Shown piece by piece: positions 35,996 to 47,300 of a stretch of DNA of 64,000 bases. The notes beneath the pieces are model-generated. The model was given only the letters and a program-made list of their open reading frames with translations. It was not told the DNA's origin and made no database searches. The DNA lies in the NCBI RefSeq assembly GCF_964355755.1, contig NC_092672.1, positions 8,432,001-8,496,000 on the forward strand. Reading direction: 5' to 3'. Source of the stretch: Antedon mediterranea. Lineage: Eukaryota; Echinodermata; Crinoidea; Comatulida; Antedonidae. Numbering within the stretch: the stretch's first letter is position 1; the number at the start of each line of letters is the position of its first letter. The translations under genes were made by a program, and so were the position numbers.

Positions 35996-38799
35996 ATGAA
36001 TTCATTGAAAATAGTGTTTGGATCATGTTTTGTTATAAGCGTGTTACTGTTTATTGGCGTTGACACTTGTACACTTAATGTGGCTATACGAAGTACCGAG
36101 CTCACAATAGAAAAGGTGCTGACATTAATTGGAGAACTAGTAAGTAGGCCTACGGCATTGCTTTCATACATTTTACAAAACAATTCTGTCAAAATGTGGG
36201 TTGGGATGAGAACTGAAAATAAGTACATTTATTTCGCTGGTTTCTTTTTTTTTTAAAGGAATCTTAAAATACTGTCTCAGATTTTTATTAGACGCTAGCT
36301 TTTATTATAAATTGTGTGTCAAACGAAGCCCCCTGTTTAAGGTGTCATGTTGACAAAAGTGTTTTACCCGTATTAATTGTATTCATTATAGTTTTCAACT
36401 ACAGTATAACATGATCGTATATCAAGCCCCAAGAAGTCTGTATTTATTGTATTTTTAATATTCGTCCAGCAGTCGACGTATTGATTTTTGTCTGAAATTA
36501 ATAGTAGTATACGTACGGAACGCCATATGTGCCAAAATATTTATCTTTATAAATATTAAAAAGTCAAAAGTCAAAACTCCGTCTGGAACCCAGACTAATC
36601 TAGAAGTATACGCCTATACATTTTTGTATCATTATTATCAGTATACGCGTATACGTAACACGTTAAGAAGTATACGCGTATTACGTAACACGTTAAGAAG
36701 TATACGCGTATACGTAACACGTCAAGAAGTATACGCGCATACGTAACACGTCAAGAAGTATACGCGTATGCGTAACATGTCAAGAAATATACGCGTACAC
36801 ATAAGAATTATGAAGTAGGCCTATACGCATATACGTAGAAGTACGCGTGTACATCAAGTATACGTACTGTATATTATCATATCAAGAAATATACGCGTAT
36901 GTTATTAAATCTATTAATTATCGTTTATATGCAGAATGATTGTGCTCATATTGATAAGAACGTAACACTGTTAAACACGGTAGAAGATTGTCTAGAAGAT
37001 ACTCGTGCAGTGCTTTCTCACGTGAGTACACACATTGTAGTAGTTATATTCAGACTACTGTATTTGAAAATTAGTGTTAGGCCTCCACAGTAAACAGTTG
37101 GTAATTGTGGGTGGCACACATATTATCGTGTAACATGGTAGTATATAATCTCACATGTTATTGTTTATTATTATCATCTGATCAAGCCGCAAGTTTGTAA
37201 ATAGACAACTCAATCCGTTTCTGCATGCGCGTGTGTAATGTTTTGGCAAGGGAAGGATGACAACCCGATTTGTGTGACGATATAGAGGGCGCACTTGACA
37301 TTTACCTAAATTACCAATAATAATTATTATTATTATGTTTACCTATTGTCTAATTACGGATACAACAAGTAGGCTTAGAGAATAAAGAGGCTAAACTTAA
37401 TTAAGGGAGTCACGGCGGGTTGGTTACGAATTTCGATATTTTAATTATGTGTATGTATTTGAACAAGTATTATTTCAATATTTTGCAGAATCGGGTTACA
37501 CTAACGTATAGACTACTTCATAACATTAAATATTACGTTGACTGGCTGCAGACAGTGAATCCATCATTATGTGTAGGCGACAATTTCACGTTGTTAATTT
37601 ATTTAGAGAATCTTCGAAATAACAGTATGGAACGTGTAAGTAGTATAAACTTAAGCCGTTTGTTCAGAGCTGGGAAAAAAATAATAATAATTTTTCAATG
37701 GCAAACATCTTTGCGAGAAACCAACATAAAGTTAAAAAGGACCATGCGGTGTGTAGATTAATAAATAGGCCTTGTTTCTTATATTTTTATGCAACACACA
37801 TATCACCTGAACTACTGTATTTTACGAGATCAAATTGACATTTTTTCAATGCTGATAATTTAAAATAATAAATAAAAAATACGTTGGTTCGTCTAGGTTA
37901 AATCATGGAGGAATTATCTAAACAATTCCTCTATGGTTGAAGCATTCTGAATTTTGATCAATGAAGATGGTATTAATTAATTAAAACTTTTATTACAGAT
38001 GGAGAATAATAGTCAATGCCAGACACAAAGTAACGTTCAAAAAATGAATTGCCTAGAAATAGATGTAAGTGAAATTTATTTAAAATTATTATTATTTAAA
38101 ATATGATGTTTTTATATTGTAAATGTAAATGGGGGAATAACCTGCGACTTGCAGCCTACTGGGATGAATTTGCGAACATGTGGACGACACATAGCACAAC
38201 TTTGTTCTCCCCTAAGTTGTGTCGATTACTGCCAGCAAACGGCGCCTGTCTGTTCGTCTGTCCACAACGACAGGGGCTAAATGGACCAGTACACCGAGGT
38301 AACCTACTCTTCCCGAAAAATGTACTACAACCATAAAGCAATCTGTCATGAGTTATCGACATTGTTGTGTGTTTTCAATTCAGTTTTGCTTTACTTTCGG
38401 ATTCACGTCCATTATAAAAGCTACACAAGTTATTTCAGCACAAACAAACAAATTTAAAAGATTTTAAAAAGACAAAACTATGCACAGTATATTATATTAA
38501 CCGGTATCAGATCATCTCAGGATCATTTTAATGAAGGCTGGATAGAAGAGGAAAGACGTAACACATAACAATAATAACTATTAACATCCATAGAATAATT
38601 AAAAAGTATTATTATATTTTCACGTTATACACTATTGTAATTGGTTATATTCGATAGAAACTTGTTATTTTCATTGTTTGTTTATTTGTTTGTTTAGGTC
38701 GTCCCTAGCAACCAAGCGACAGAAATGGATTACGTAAATATACTTTGGAATTTACATCATTTCCTCTATCATCTAAAGTACGAAATTCAACAGTTGTAA
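35996..38799 (+). CDS. Secreted four-helix cytokine-like protein (predicted)
   Basis: Five exons join in frame: 35996-36139, 36935-37021, 37489-37635, 37999-38064 and 38698-38799 (181 residues). All four introns have consensus GTAAGT/GTGAGT donors and all are phase 0. Seen: a signal peptide (residues 1 to about 24, core CFVISVLLFI); amphipathic helical segments at about 28-48, 58-77, 80-99, 110-120 and, in the last exon, 158-181 (YVNILWNLHHFLYHLKYEIQ); cysteines 51, 67, 105, 133 and 144, plus Cys25 near the cleavage point; and N-glycosylation sequons at 57, 109, 121 and 129. Family knowledge: class I helical cytokines (IL-6, IL-12A and IL-2/4 groups) are small secreted proteins with mainly phase-0 introns and a receptor-binding C-terminal helix. 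Membership is inference; no residue-level match was recognised. The start is the first ATG after an in-frame TAA nine bases upstream. Confidence 0.7.
36424..36604. repeat. Dispersed repeat, copy 2 of 3
   Basis: Shares AAGTCTGTATTTATTGT and GCCAAAATATTTATCTTT blocks with 52363-52510 and a weaker right side with 12647-12782. It lies in intron 1 of the cytokine-like gene. Confidence 0.6.
36640..36900. repeat. Palindromic minisatellite (TATACGCGTATACG units)
   Basis: About nine units of 27-30 bp contain the perfect palindrome TATACGCGTATA, often followed by CGTAACACGTCAAGAAG, with increasing decay towards both ends. It is unusually CpG-rich for this window and ends about 30 nt before the acceptor of exon 2 of the cytokine-like gene. 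Confidence 0.85.
37901..37938. repeat. Short hairpin of the CATGGAGG family
   Basis: AAATCATGGAGGAATT pairs imperfectly with AATTCCTCTATGGTTGA. It lies in intron 3 of the cytokine-like gene, about 60 nt before the exon 4 acceptor. Confidence 0.5.
38122..38345 (+). repeat. Dispersed repeat, inverse relative at 43140-43345
   Basis: Shares GTTCTCCCCTAA, then CTGCCA, GTCTGTT and CAACGACAGGGGCT..AATGGACC blocks, in the opposite orientation, with 43140-43345. It lies in intron 4 of the cytokine-like gene. The ORF it creates (38103-38336) is not considered a gene. Confidence 0.65.
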
Positions 38800-39557
38800 T
38801 TAACACATTCTATGGGTTTTATGGCGCATGGCGATATATATACGTTTGAATAAGCTCGTAAACGTGTTTATTTGTATGCTTAGAAGAACATAGTGTGACA
38901 CATGTATGACCCTCACTTTAGGTACTTAGGAAAACTATAGATCGGATTAAGGGGAAGAGTTAATAATAGTGTTCTTCCTACGAACCTTATCATGATAATA
39001 CTTTCTCTTACAAGTTGGCCTAGTTTTATTTAGGATTGTTCCTCTTCGTAATTAGAAATTAAGCAAGCAAAAACAAACAAATTTGATTAAATCGCTCTTT
39101 TCGTAGATTTTTTATATACAATAGGATTTTTGCATATTCTAGCATATTTTTAAATTTATATTAATTAATTAAGTATACATCAAATACCGATGCTGGTCAT
39201 CGTTTGATGTGGTATTAAAAATAACATGACGTAATTACAATTGCAATGCAATTTAAAAATGGCATGACAAGTAAGTTCTATGAATTTTGTATTACCGCTT
39301 AGTAGGGACTTTTTACGGCACGTGTTATAGCTAATCGGCTAACACGAATGTATACACACAATTTATAAATAACACTCTGATACCAGAATTTGACAGAAGA
39401 AGCAAAGACAGTTGGAGCCGCTCATTGGTTTTATAGACATGCACGAACATCGTCGACGTCATGTAATTCAGTAAAGTCCCTTTTTATTATAGCTTCTGCC
39501 AAAACATGATCAGGATTCCATATGTATAAACTATTAACATTACTCATTGATGATTGC

Positions 39558-39612
39558 CACTAGTGTGACACTACTCGTATAATACGAGTGACTGTTGAGT
39601 GTCACACTAGTG
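39558..39612. repeat. Palindrome with CACTAGTGTGACACT arms
   Basis: CACTAGTGTGACACT at 39558 pairs perfectly with AGTGTCACACTAGTG ending at 39612. A smaller TCGTATAATACGA palindrome lies between them. Related GTGTCAC/GTGACACCC motifs continue to about 39850, suggesting a larger decayed element. Confidence 0.7.
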
Positions 39613-40090
39613 AAAATAGTGAATGCACCCGAGTTTCACACGCCCACGCATTTAATCTACTCTTTTTGTCACGGTTGTGTCACCTTAGTAAACAATATAC
39701 CTGGTGTGTGTATTATATTGTATGGATGTCCATTGTCACGATTGTGACACCCGAATGTCACGCAGGCACCCGACAATGCCACGAGTGGCACCCGACAATG
39801 TTCGACACAACTCATTTTTATACTCACGAATGTTCGCCGAGTGTCCCTTGTGCTATGATAATTCTAACAGTTAGTTATGAGACTTGTAAATTCTATGAAT
39901 TGTATAATCATAATATTGTTACAGTTGTTGTTTTTTGATTATGAAACTAATAAAGTGCTTTTATTGTTTAATTTACTCTCGCAAATTGTCTTTTTGTAGT
40001 ATTCATTTTGACCAATATCTCTTGTTTCTGGTCTGTTGAGAGTTTATTTCTATTTTCTGGATTTCGATCCAAGAAGTGTTTGTCTAGATA

Positions 40091-40570
40091 CCGTAAATCT
40101 TCTAATTGTAACCTTGGGTTATTATTCTTTGATTGTTTTTTAGGGTGGGTTACTACTAGAAGGAGAGTTACTATTAGAGTAGTAAGTTACTATTACTAAT
40201 CTTAAATTAGGCACCTGAAAATAGTAACCCATCCCAAATTTTCCGGTCAGCAACTCATTGCAAAATATTAAAACAGTATGAATAAACAAATTTGTTTGAA
40301 AACCTAACTTTATTTCATAAACTCAAAACACTCAATCTTCCCACACCCTCGTATCGAGATCAACATGCATCATCTCCTTATTTCAAAATACGGCTGCATC
40401 ATAAAAGACCAGTCTTCATAATATCATTTTGTCAATAGTTGTGACTCTAATAGTAACCCCCATTACTCTACATAGAGTAGTGGGTTATTATTATAGATTG
40501 ACTTATAAAGTGGGTTACTATTAGAAGGAGGGTTACTATTAGAGTTTGGGTTACTATTAGAAGATTTACG
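40091..40570. mobile_element. TA-flanked MITE with CCGTAAATCTTCTAAT ends
   Basis: The left end CCGTAAATCTTCTAATTGTA and right end ACTATTAGAAGATTTACGG are inverted and flanked by TA on both sides. The subterminal motif GGGTTACTATTAGAAGGA is repeated several times in both orientations, as in transposase-binding iterons. No transposase is present. Confidence 0.85.
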
Positions 40571-41879
40571 GTACGTACACAGATTCAAGGCAGGTCATGA
40601 CAATCGTACCATCTGGACAAATTGTTGGCCTAATGAAATGACTGCTTTTAAAAATACTAAAGCGTTCCATATTCTAAGACGGTGGACAGATGAGGCTATG
40701 TGTTACGCCCTCTGTGTGACGTATCCATATTGAATGAGGAGTTCCATACGTTATTCTACTATACTCCCGACTATACTAATACTGACGACATCTACCAGCG
40801 GAGTTTCTGTATAATGTATATCTAAAATTAATCATATTCATTATTTGTACAGTATCTTATAGACGATTTTCACTGTTGAGCACAGTGTATCATGAAAATA
40901 TAGTTAATTAGGGTAAATATAGAGTCACATGTGACAATGTTCCTATGATACTTTTACAAATTGTAGATAGCCCTAACAGTACCGAATCTACAATTAATGT
41001 GCCATTATATTATTTCTCCAGTCAGTGATTAATTATTTATTTAATTATTATTTATTTAATAGTTTGGTAGGCGCACCTGTATATAATACAATTGCCAATT
41101 TTCTGTGAAGAATTATCGTTATCCGAACCCTTGAAATACCGGAATGGTGTCCCGACAGGGCTTAGTTTTTTACCAACCCAGAAACCAGTTCTAGAAATAT
41201 CGGGATGGTGTCCGATGGGCGATAGTTTCACCATGTAGGCCTAGTTATATTTATTTGTTGTTAGCCGAAACCATTCAAATTCATTTCAATGTAAATGTAT
41301 GTATATGTTTACAAATGACAAATGTAGCCTACTTGACTTCTTTCTGACTATTTTACTTTATCGTTTTGATTTAGCTTTTTGCCTTTTTTTATTCGGATCT
41401 TCACTGAGATCCATTTATACCCACAGCATTGTATTTTTTATCAGTAATTGGATTTAGTGAGAATACTTACAAAAAAAGGCTTTAAAATAAATTTGGTTTA
41501 GTGCAGTATTAGAGCGAATGTAAATATCGTAAATCATCCTTTGGAATGCTATCCCTTTGACGTAATACAATTTTAGCCTCCCATGTCTTATACTAAATAA
41601 ATGTACACGGTGTATATTCTATCTACTTAGTATTAATAAGAACATCGTCATTGATATTTCGGCGCGTGACGGTGTATCATCAAAATGTTTGAGCTCACGA
41701 GTATTATAGTAATGTTTTCATTACGCTTCTGTGACGTAAGATCCACATGGCGCGTGAATAGTATCAATTACAACTCGTAGTAGTAGTTTAATAACGGTAA
41801 TAGTAAAACCATTATTTTGATTACCGTGTTGGTATGGCAACTCCTGACGGGAGTCAAGGAGGCGTCGATGTTTGACGCT

Positions 41880-42050
41880 ATCAACCAACCAATGAACGTT
41901 ATTTGTTGGAAGTTATCCAACCAATAAAAAGTACACGTGCTTAATTCATAAAGCAAGTCTACATAATACCGGCCGGCGACACATTTAAGACAGATACGCT
42001 AAGTACAAGGATCAACCTCTAGCAATATATATAATATATTCTGCCAGACG
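41880..42050 (+). promoter_or_regulatory. Candidate promoter of the phospholipase gene
   Basis: Two CCAAT-type motifs (AACCAACCAATGAACG at about 41883 and ATCCAACCAATAAAAAG at about 41917) lie about 100 nt before an AT-rich TATATATAATATAT stretch at about 42025, some 200 nt upstream of the ATG. The arrangement fits a TATA/CCAAT promoter. The ATG is directly preceded by a pyrimidine-containing ..ACATTTTAG, so a 5' UTR intron ending at the start codon is also possible. Confidence 0.35.
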
Positions 42051-42231
42051 AGTGAAATTATCATACTTGTGAAGATTACTATTTTACAGTGTGTTACCGG
42101 ATTTTACGATAATAATCGATATTGAACTGCAGTTCTTATAGAGGACCGAACACGTGGCGTTATTGATTATTGACCATCAAGTTATCTTGCTATAGGCCTA
42201 TCGATTTATTTATATCTTTTGAACATTTTAG

Positions 42232-44268
42232 ATGGAAAAGCTTAGCATTTTGTTATTATTCCTTGCGTCGTATATTGTTGTGTCTCTAGCGAGAAATTTC
42301 GCTAGTGTTCAATTCGATACAGAAGAACGAAAAGTTCACATCCAACACAATGGAGTGACTGTTTTGGAGACTAGCACTGGGGAAAGGGATGAAGTCGATT
42401 TGGTATTCCGTAGAGCATCAGATGGGCAACATTTTATACAAGTTCTGATGGACGGTGACGGAAATCTGAAAGACTGTGAGATCACTGAAAATAAAAAAGC
42501 ACTGCGAGAATTTTCATCACAATTTCAAGAACTTGAACTCGTACTCTTGGGACGAAAGGACAATGCACCGTATTTGGAAGCACCAATAAAATCCATAAGT
42601 GCGAATGAACTTGTAAATATAGAGGATATTAATTACAAACAAAATGGTAACGGATGGATGCATATATCATTCCAAAATATATCCGAGCTTCCTTCCGAAC
42701 TAAGTTCCGTCGTTGATGTGCAAAGTTTATTAAAATCTTGCCATATATTTCAAGAAGAAAACAAAGACACTGAAGTAGGCCTAACTGAAGCAGGAATGGA
42801 CAATAATGAATTAGGCCTAGAGAATCATCATTCAAGATCTAAAAGAGGTATCTCGTTCCCCGGAACGTTGTGGTGTGGTGGTGGCACGAACGCACAGTAT
42901 TACGAAGAATTAGGCGAGGAGGTTCATGCCGACAGGTGCTGCCGAGAACACGACCATTGCCCACTATACATCAAAAGATGGGAAACTAAGTTCTACGTTA
43001 GTAATCGAAGCTTCTATACATATTGCTACTGCAAATGTGATAAAAAGTAAGTAACACATTTATGTTATTGAAAATGTGTATTTTTTAGAAAATTCAGCCT
43101 TCCTTTGTAATACTATAGGCGAGACTTAAAAAAACATACAAGGTCCAGTGTACACATCTGGCTCGTCTGCACTTTAAAGCAAAGATACTACGTGGCGCTA
43201 CACGATCTTTGCTTTAAAGAACCCAGTTCATCTTTCGGAAGAGTAGGGGTCCATTCAGCCCCTGTCGTTGGGGAACAGACGGATGAGCGCCATGGTGGCA
43301 GCACTCGACAGGAAGAGACCATTAGGGGAGAACATTTACATTTTATGTAATGTCCAGTCATTTTTACCCTATATATATATATATAGTATTATAATAGGCC
43401 TATTAATAAAAAACCCTGAACAATATTGAGTGGTAGAATGTCCATGGAACTTCGGATTCTCTCATTTAAGCCATCCCTTAGCCTCAACTCCAATACAGTA
43501 ATAATATATTATAGTAATACTCCCCCTCGGCACTTTCACGATCGATTAAATATATGTACACTTGCCGGTAGGTGGTTTAAAGATTAACATTTGAACTTAT
43601 TAATATTTCTTTTGATAATTCTACAAGTTGCTAAATTAGTCTGGCAAACATTTAATCACCATCCCTAACAACCATGCAGTACCCACTCGCTTGATGAGAT
43701 AAACTAGTGTGACAACCTGTTTGTTCACAATTGAGGTTTGCCTCTCTTTACTTAGGAGTATAAACCGGTTAAGGATAGGAAGTGGTCTGTTTACAATTCG
43801 ACTTTTGAATAATAAGATATTTTAGACCTAATACTTAGACACACACATTATTTGGGTAAAGCCAAAGAAGGTCGTAGATTAAACCAAAAACCCATAAATA
43901 TTGAAAGAGTACCACCCTTTGTAATTTTTAGGCAAACATAGTTATGAAATACGTATATAACCATAATTGCTTGTTTCCGTCACAAGGTTTTGTCTAATGT
44001 CAGTAATATTTAAATGTTGTCTTGTTATCTGTTGATTTTTGCTTGTATACATTATATTATATTTTACGACTTTCAACCCTGTTAATAGTGACGTTTGGTC
44101 ACTGTAGGGTGATGATGAAATAAAAGTTAAAAAAATTATAAAAAAAAATCAATTGAAGACTAGCTAGGATAGGGACGACGTATTGAGGTAAAGATTCAAA
44201 GATTCAAACTTTATTCTCATTAGAAATTACAGAACAACAATTGAAATTACATTACAATAAAACGTATT

Positions 44269-44354
<86 letters not shown>

Positions 44355-47300
44355 AATAAAATGAAGAACTATTAAATTAGAGTATATTTCAGTTATAATT
44401 TTCATCGTTTGTAATTTTTGTAAAACAATTTACGAACTAGAGAGAGGAATAAAACTGCTTCAGTCATGCCTTTATCGACGCACGCATTTTTTTGTACAGT
44501 TTCAGATTTAATAACCTCATCAATCAATAAAATATCTTGCTTAACACCTGACAAATCTCATGACGAATTATTACTCAAAACGCTGTGGGATTAGATTTAC
44601 ATAACTTGACATGTATACGATTACCATAGTCGTAAGCTCATGAAGCAATAACAAATAAATTGTAATAATTTGTTTTAAATAACTATATAATAAAGAATAG
44701 AACTATCGATATATTTAAAGTCACATACGCTACGTATACATTACAGTAGGCTAAACATTCGGAATACCGTACACAATCAGAATATCGTGTACATTCGGAA
44801 TACCGTACACAATCAGAATATCGTGTACATTCGGAATACCATACACATTCAGAATATCGTGTACATTCGGAATGCCGTGCACATTCTTAATACCGTGCAC
44901 ATTCTTAATACCGTGCACATTCTTAATACCGTGCACATTCTTAATACCGTACACATTCGTTCACATGCAGAATACAGTTCACATGCAGGATACCGTTCAC
45001 AAGCGGAATACCGTTCATAAGCGGAATATACATTTGAGAAAACTGTTCACTTTCGAGAAAAACTTTCACATTCGAGAAAACCATTCACGTTCTGAAAACC
45101 GTTAACAATTGGAATACCGTTAACAATCCGAATACCGTTCACAATCCGAATACCGTTCACAATCGGAATACCGTTCACATTCGGAATACCGTTAACATTC
45201 GGAAAACCGTTCATATTCGGAATACCGTTCCAATTAAAATACTGTTAATTCTCTAGATGTTCTGATTGGTGGAACTTCCTTTAACCGCGACACCGAGTGC
45301 CTGGACCACTAACCACCACAGAGAAAACCTATAACTTGACTTCATTTGATAAATATGATTTATAAATAATTAAATTCCAAGTAAAATTAAGCCGAGAGAA
45401 ATTCTTCGAGTACGGTATGCAAGACATTATTGACCTATATCTTAAAAGTTCATTATTAATATCATCATCATCGTCATTTATTTAATTTTTTTTTTTTTTG
45501 GCTGAACGTGCAGTAATTTTGGCATGTACACGCCCAAGGACAACACATTGCATATCACGGAAATCCGAGTTAATTCGCATATAAATTCTTCACATTTGTT
45601 CAAAGTACCTAGACCTTGCTAGCTAGGACTATAAATGCAAGTGTCTGAAATGAAGGTGCCTGTACCCACATTTTAATTGTTGCTAAACAAAATTAATTGT
45701 TGGTAATATAAACAGAAAACCATGTAGTATTTTTTTTAAACATTTAACTGGTTTTAATTAAGTAAAGGCGCGGGTTCAAATCCCACCGTACTAGGTTTAT
45801 TTATGTCAGAGTTTCAATTAAGCTGCTTGATTACGAGAGAAAAACTTCTTCAAACAATGCTTATTATAATTACGAAGGCAGTTTTGATTTGAAGACGTGT
45901 TTTAACTGGGATTATTGTAGTAATACCAGATTAAAACAATTAACGATTACCTATTATTCACATCGTACGATATCGGTTCTCGAAAATAATTATGGCATAA
46001 TGGTACCATACCGAATAGTACCACCACCACCTGAACGCACGTGACATGCCTACAGTGTGATTCAATCCTACAGGGTACCATGGGATTATTCAATTAAATG
46101 TACATACCTTTCTTTGTTCTTTTAAGAGCTCGTCCAGTTTTCAACACGTAGTTTAGATAATTATACCATAACAACCGTTGCTATTAGCCGAACCTGACTG
46201 TATTACTTTTTTATAGGTGATATCGTACGATTTTGGATCGGACTGCCGCTGATTTTATAGCATGCAGAATTTTCATTTTAATCTGAGACAATTTATATAC
46301 TCTTACGAGAAATTCTTTCTTACAAATTAAATTTTATTTGATTTTATTCGGTTTCAACATGAGATTACAAGACAATATAAATGCAAACAATTTACAAGCA
46401 AATATATTAAATAAGAAATCAAGGATAGCCCATAAAGTCGAAAGAAAAATCAATGGGGTCCTTTAAAAACAGCATAGACAATCACAACAAGAAGCATAAA
46501 CAAAGAAATCAGGCATAACAATAATATATGGCAGAAGATATACAATTTAAAAAATAAAAGACAATAGAAATTGAATGACTTACAGCACGAACCTCGAATA
46601 AAGTAGAATGAAATCTTATGCGAGATAAGGCTTAATTAAATCCTTAATAATTATACTGGGTGGATACACATGTTGGGTTGGGTTATACCACCTATTGCAT
46701 AACAGTATAAATTTTGTTCCTGATTGCTGACATGCCCTTTATTAAGTCCTGTCTACACTATCAAACTTTATGTGATAAAAAAAATGTGATGTGACCATAT
46801 ATGGACACGATGATGTCATGTAACTACCAGGGCACAGCACTAGTATATTTGGGCACATCACACTTTTATTGTCAAACTAGTTTGATAGTGTAGACAGAGC
46901 TTAAACATTCTGATGATACTTGGGCGCGACATAAACTATTTATTGGACACTTACACACTCTAGACATGTTATACCCCATGACAGAGCAAACACTACAGTA
47001 CATAGTTAAATCATATCTGGTTCATGACACGAATCATTTATTGAGACTTATCGTAAAAGCAAACATTTTATCGTCAGCTTAAATTATTTATCTGTGATAT
47101 ACAGGCCTGATATGTTATTGAATTTTATAGTAGGCCTATTGCACAAATATAACATTAATTTGAATCACACGAAACACTTAACAAGAAATAAATTGACGTC
47201 TGATTTAAAAAACGAGAAGGGCCGGTGAGATAGGGAATGTGGTCCCCATCGAGCATCTAGTTGATCTAAATATTCTGCAAGATCATTCGTGATTCGGAAT

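Larger units (their letters stand above)
38800..42231. other. Intergenic region upstream of the phospholipase gene
   Basis: AT-rich with two inverted-repeat elements listed separately. The ORFs at 39588-39938 and 40008-40199 lie over such repeats and have no recognisable domain. Confidence 0.5.

Noticed and set aside
38103..38336. Plus-strand ORF of 77 codons
   Set aside because: Coincides with a dispersed repeat whose inverse relative is at 43140-43345, and sits in an intron of the cytokine-like gene.
45755..45815. tRNA gene suggested by a B-box-like GGTTCAAATCC
   Set aside because: No acceptor, D-arm or anticodon arm can be formed upstream; more likely a SINE remnant.
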